Assembly (NCBI GenBank): GCA_008921705.1
Contig: VFFE01007028.1
Span: 133,785 to 197,784 of the forward strand
From: Burhinus oedicnemus
Taxonomy: Eukaryota; Chordata; Aves; Charadriiformes; Burhinidae
Direction of reading: 5' to 3'
Length of the DNA stretch: 64,000 bases
Part shown: positions 61,911 through 64,000 of the stretch, piece by piece
Position numbering within the stretch: position 1 is the stretch's first letter
How the letters are laid out: each line of letters starts with the position of its first letter
Notes under the pieces: model-generated
Seen by the model: only the letters and a program-made list of their open reading frames with translations
Told to the model about the DNA's origin: nothing
Databases searched by the model: none
Program-made: the position numbers and the translations under genes

Positions 61911-61957
61911 CAAGCAAAACCAAACAAAACCAAAACAAACAAACAAAAACAAAACCA
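61911..61957. repeat. A-rich (CAAA)n-like array
   Basis: Mixed CAAAA, CCAAA and CAAA units without a body upstream. Could pair with the T-rich array 1 kb to the left in a transcript. Confidence 0.8.
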
Positions 61958-64000
61958 CCCCAGGCTGGTTCCATGATAACCTCCTAATTGTGCACTTCGA
62001 AAAGCAGAATCCAAAGCCATGTTCTCATTGACTTAATTGCTAAAATACAACCAGCCCTCACAATATGACTGTTACTGAGATCAGCCCTGTTGCCATAACA
62101 GCAGCATTTTGATCTCTAATTATATGTTGTCAGAGGTGTCTCAGAGGAAGTTGCATGTATAAAGTAGGTAAAATACTGTTTAGCAGGAGTCCCTCAGTAT
62201 TGGAAATTGTATTGTCCTTCTAACTGTTGATCAGGTGCTGTTTTGGTCCAAGATACTGTCAATACTAAGGAATCTAGCTTTTTCATAAATCAATTATTTG
62301 TCTTTGAAACTTTTCTTTAACAAATATCCAATGATGAAATGTATTTTTAGTTGGAGAAGGGTGAATCTTAGGTCACGTATTACTGACACCAGTTTGCAAG
62401 AAGAAGCATTAATGTCGGATGCAGTAATGCTTGTTCATTGTTTTAATGCCCTGGTGTTACTTCTTTTTTTAGTAGTCTCCTTCAGTGAACTAATGGACAA
62501 TAATGGTTTCTAAAATTGTCTGTGTGTTAACAAATGTTTGCTTATTCACGCAGATAGGTTTCAGGTGTTCCTCTGAATTGTTAACATACTAATCAATTTA
62601 AAATCTGGTAATTTCTATTTTTAGAATCAATTTTTGACTGGGTACTTCTGTACACTGAAGTACTGGGTGAGTGAAAGCACTTTTAACATTGTATGTTTCC
62701 ATAGTAAAGGTTCTCTCCAGTTTTATTTCCAGCATGTTAGTGTAGTTTTTCAGTTTTTAAGAGGGGGAAAAAATTGATATGGAAAGCATCTCAATTTGAT
62801 TTTTAAAAATGCTCAAAATTTTAGAAAATTTCAAATACAGTAGTTCTTTGAGGCAGCTGAAATCTTGGGGTTTTTTATTTTATTTTTGCATAGATGTGTG
62901 GATGAACAGTTAGCTGTGCTGTAACTGATAAAGGGCTTTTAGGATTAATCCATATATACTCAGTAACTTCTCTAGGTATTAACTCATTTTTGAGCTTTCA
63001 AAAGAAAGCAGTTAACAATAGTATTTGAACATTTCAAATATCTTTTCTTGGCATTGGGGCTTTGTGATTAACACTTCATTGCCAAGTAATTGAAATTAAA
63101 CTTGCCTTGGCAGCAATAATTAATGTAAGATATGGAGCAAATTGACTCCTTGTTCGATTTGAGAAAGTGGACTAACTCTGCTGCTTGTAACTCCTGGTGC
63201 TGTCTAATACATGGAGTGTTTATGATACTTCTAACATGCATATTTTAAAGTATATTTCTTTTCCAGAATTAGTTAGATGTTAGAAATGGAAGTGTTGAAT
63301 GTGACTATATATTCTTCTCTTTTTTTGTCTGTAGTTTGTTAGCAATTGGTTTTATTTTGGACAGTGGGCACATTCCTGTTTTAACTTTCTGCTTGGATAC
63401 ACTGATTCCAAATATATAGACATTGTTCCTCTAACGCTGATTTTTTTTTTTTTTTGGCTCTATCTTACATTTATTACAAGAGTTTGGAGTCCATAAACCC
63501 ATGAAGATAAGGATAGTAGAATGTTCCTTTTTTTAAATAAAAGTCCCCTTCTTGGCATTTGAGTTTGGAAAGGATTTATTATTGCTTCTGCCACTGATGC
63601 ATTGTGTGACAGTTGGTCCATGCTTTTCCCTCTGTATGTTTTTCTTCATTAGTGAATCATACATCACTGCTCATTTAATTCCACAGTGCTTTAGGAGCCT
63701 TGAATGAAAGACTTGGTAGCAAGGTGTATTTACAGCTTCTGCAGCTCTGTCCTTTAGAGAGAGGTGTTTGTTTTAAATCAGAAGTTGCTCTAGGACAATA
63801 TTGACCCATTGACATGTTGTTTCCAAGGGTGTTCCTGTAGAAGGAAGTGTATGTGGTGGGTGGAGGAAGTCTCTTTCAATCAGAAGAGTTGCCATGCAAT
63901 TAGTAGAGCAAGAGCTGCCTGCGTTACACATCTGCAAGTCTCAGGTGGTTTAGCAGCACTGTCTGGATGAAGATAGGACCCCATTATTATCCATTATTCT

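Larger units (their letters stand above)
60000..64000. other. AT-rich stretch, probable intron, with (TTTG)n and (CAAA)n arrays
   Basis: No exon recognised; open frames are about 86 codons or less. The + strand is T>A and G>C in many lines (for example 60,061-60,120: T 26, A 17, G 13, C 4). A (TTTG)n-like array lies at 60,905-60,945 and a (CAAA)n-like array, its inverse complement, at 61,911-61,957. Poly-T at 63,442-63,456. Confidence 0.4.

Noticed and set aside
1..64000. Bacterial-type systems (CRISPR arrays, operons, toxin-antitoxin, phage)
   Set aside because: The window is vertebrate DNA by repeat content. No spaced direct-repeat array, ribosome binding site pattern or compact gene cluster was seen.

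Overview
This window looks like nuclear DNA from a bird. The evidence is the repeat content: several CR1 LINE copies are 5'-truncated and end in the avian octamer tail (ATTCTATG-type units). One solo LTR resembles avian ERVL-type LTRs. Very old, heavily mutated CR1, MIR-like and palindromic amniote repeats are scattered throughout. There are no operons, no compact genes and no long convincing open reading frames. The species cannot be fixed from the sequence.

Layout. From 1 to about 51,500 I find no exon I can defend. This part is ordinary AT-rich noncoding DNA with recognisable fossils. They are CR1 copies at 5,330-6,320, 7,848-7,985, 18,950-19,301, 35,275-35,650 and 45,176-45,350; MIR-like SINE remnants near 16,015, 33,130, 36,690, 37,080, 46,500, 47,300 and 51,090; a probable L2-like LINE remnant near 34,330; and old palindromic repeats near 22,140, 25,105 and 26,140. 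There is also a (GGGAT)n satellite at 32,431-32,494. From about 51,540 to 53,060 a strong CpG island surrounds an 806-base assembly gap (51,896-52,701). It is the only clear sign of a gene promoter. A possible start codon in a good Kozak context at 51,833 opens a frame that runs rightward into the gap. From 53,060 to 64,000 the sequence is AT-rich, tends to T>A and G>C on the + strand in many places, and has no recognisable exon. It is best read as a large first intron of a gene transcribed rightward from the island. It holds an old minus-strand CR1 (58,320-58,690) and a minus-strand solo LTR (59,488-59,999).

Most six-frame ORFs are short chance frames. The longest apparent ones either span the N gap or lie in a C-rich, stop-poor stretch (43,784-45,265). 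The only real protein-coding ancestry seen directly is the reverse-transcriptase remnant in the CR1 copies. I found no tRNA or rRNA gene, no CRISPR array and no evidence of a novel defence or metabolic system. The best leads are the gap-disrupted CpG-island promoter with its candidate first exon, the (GGGAT)n G-quadruplex-prone array, the layered fossil repeats, several perfect hairpins, and a 19-nt match to the 3' region of 7SL RNA.
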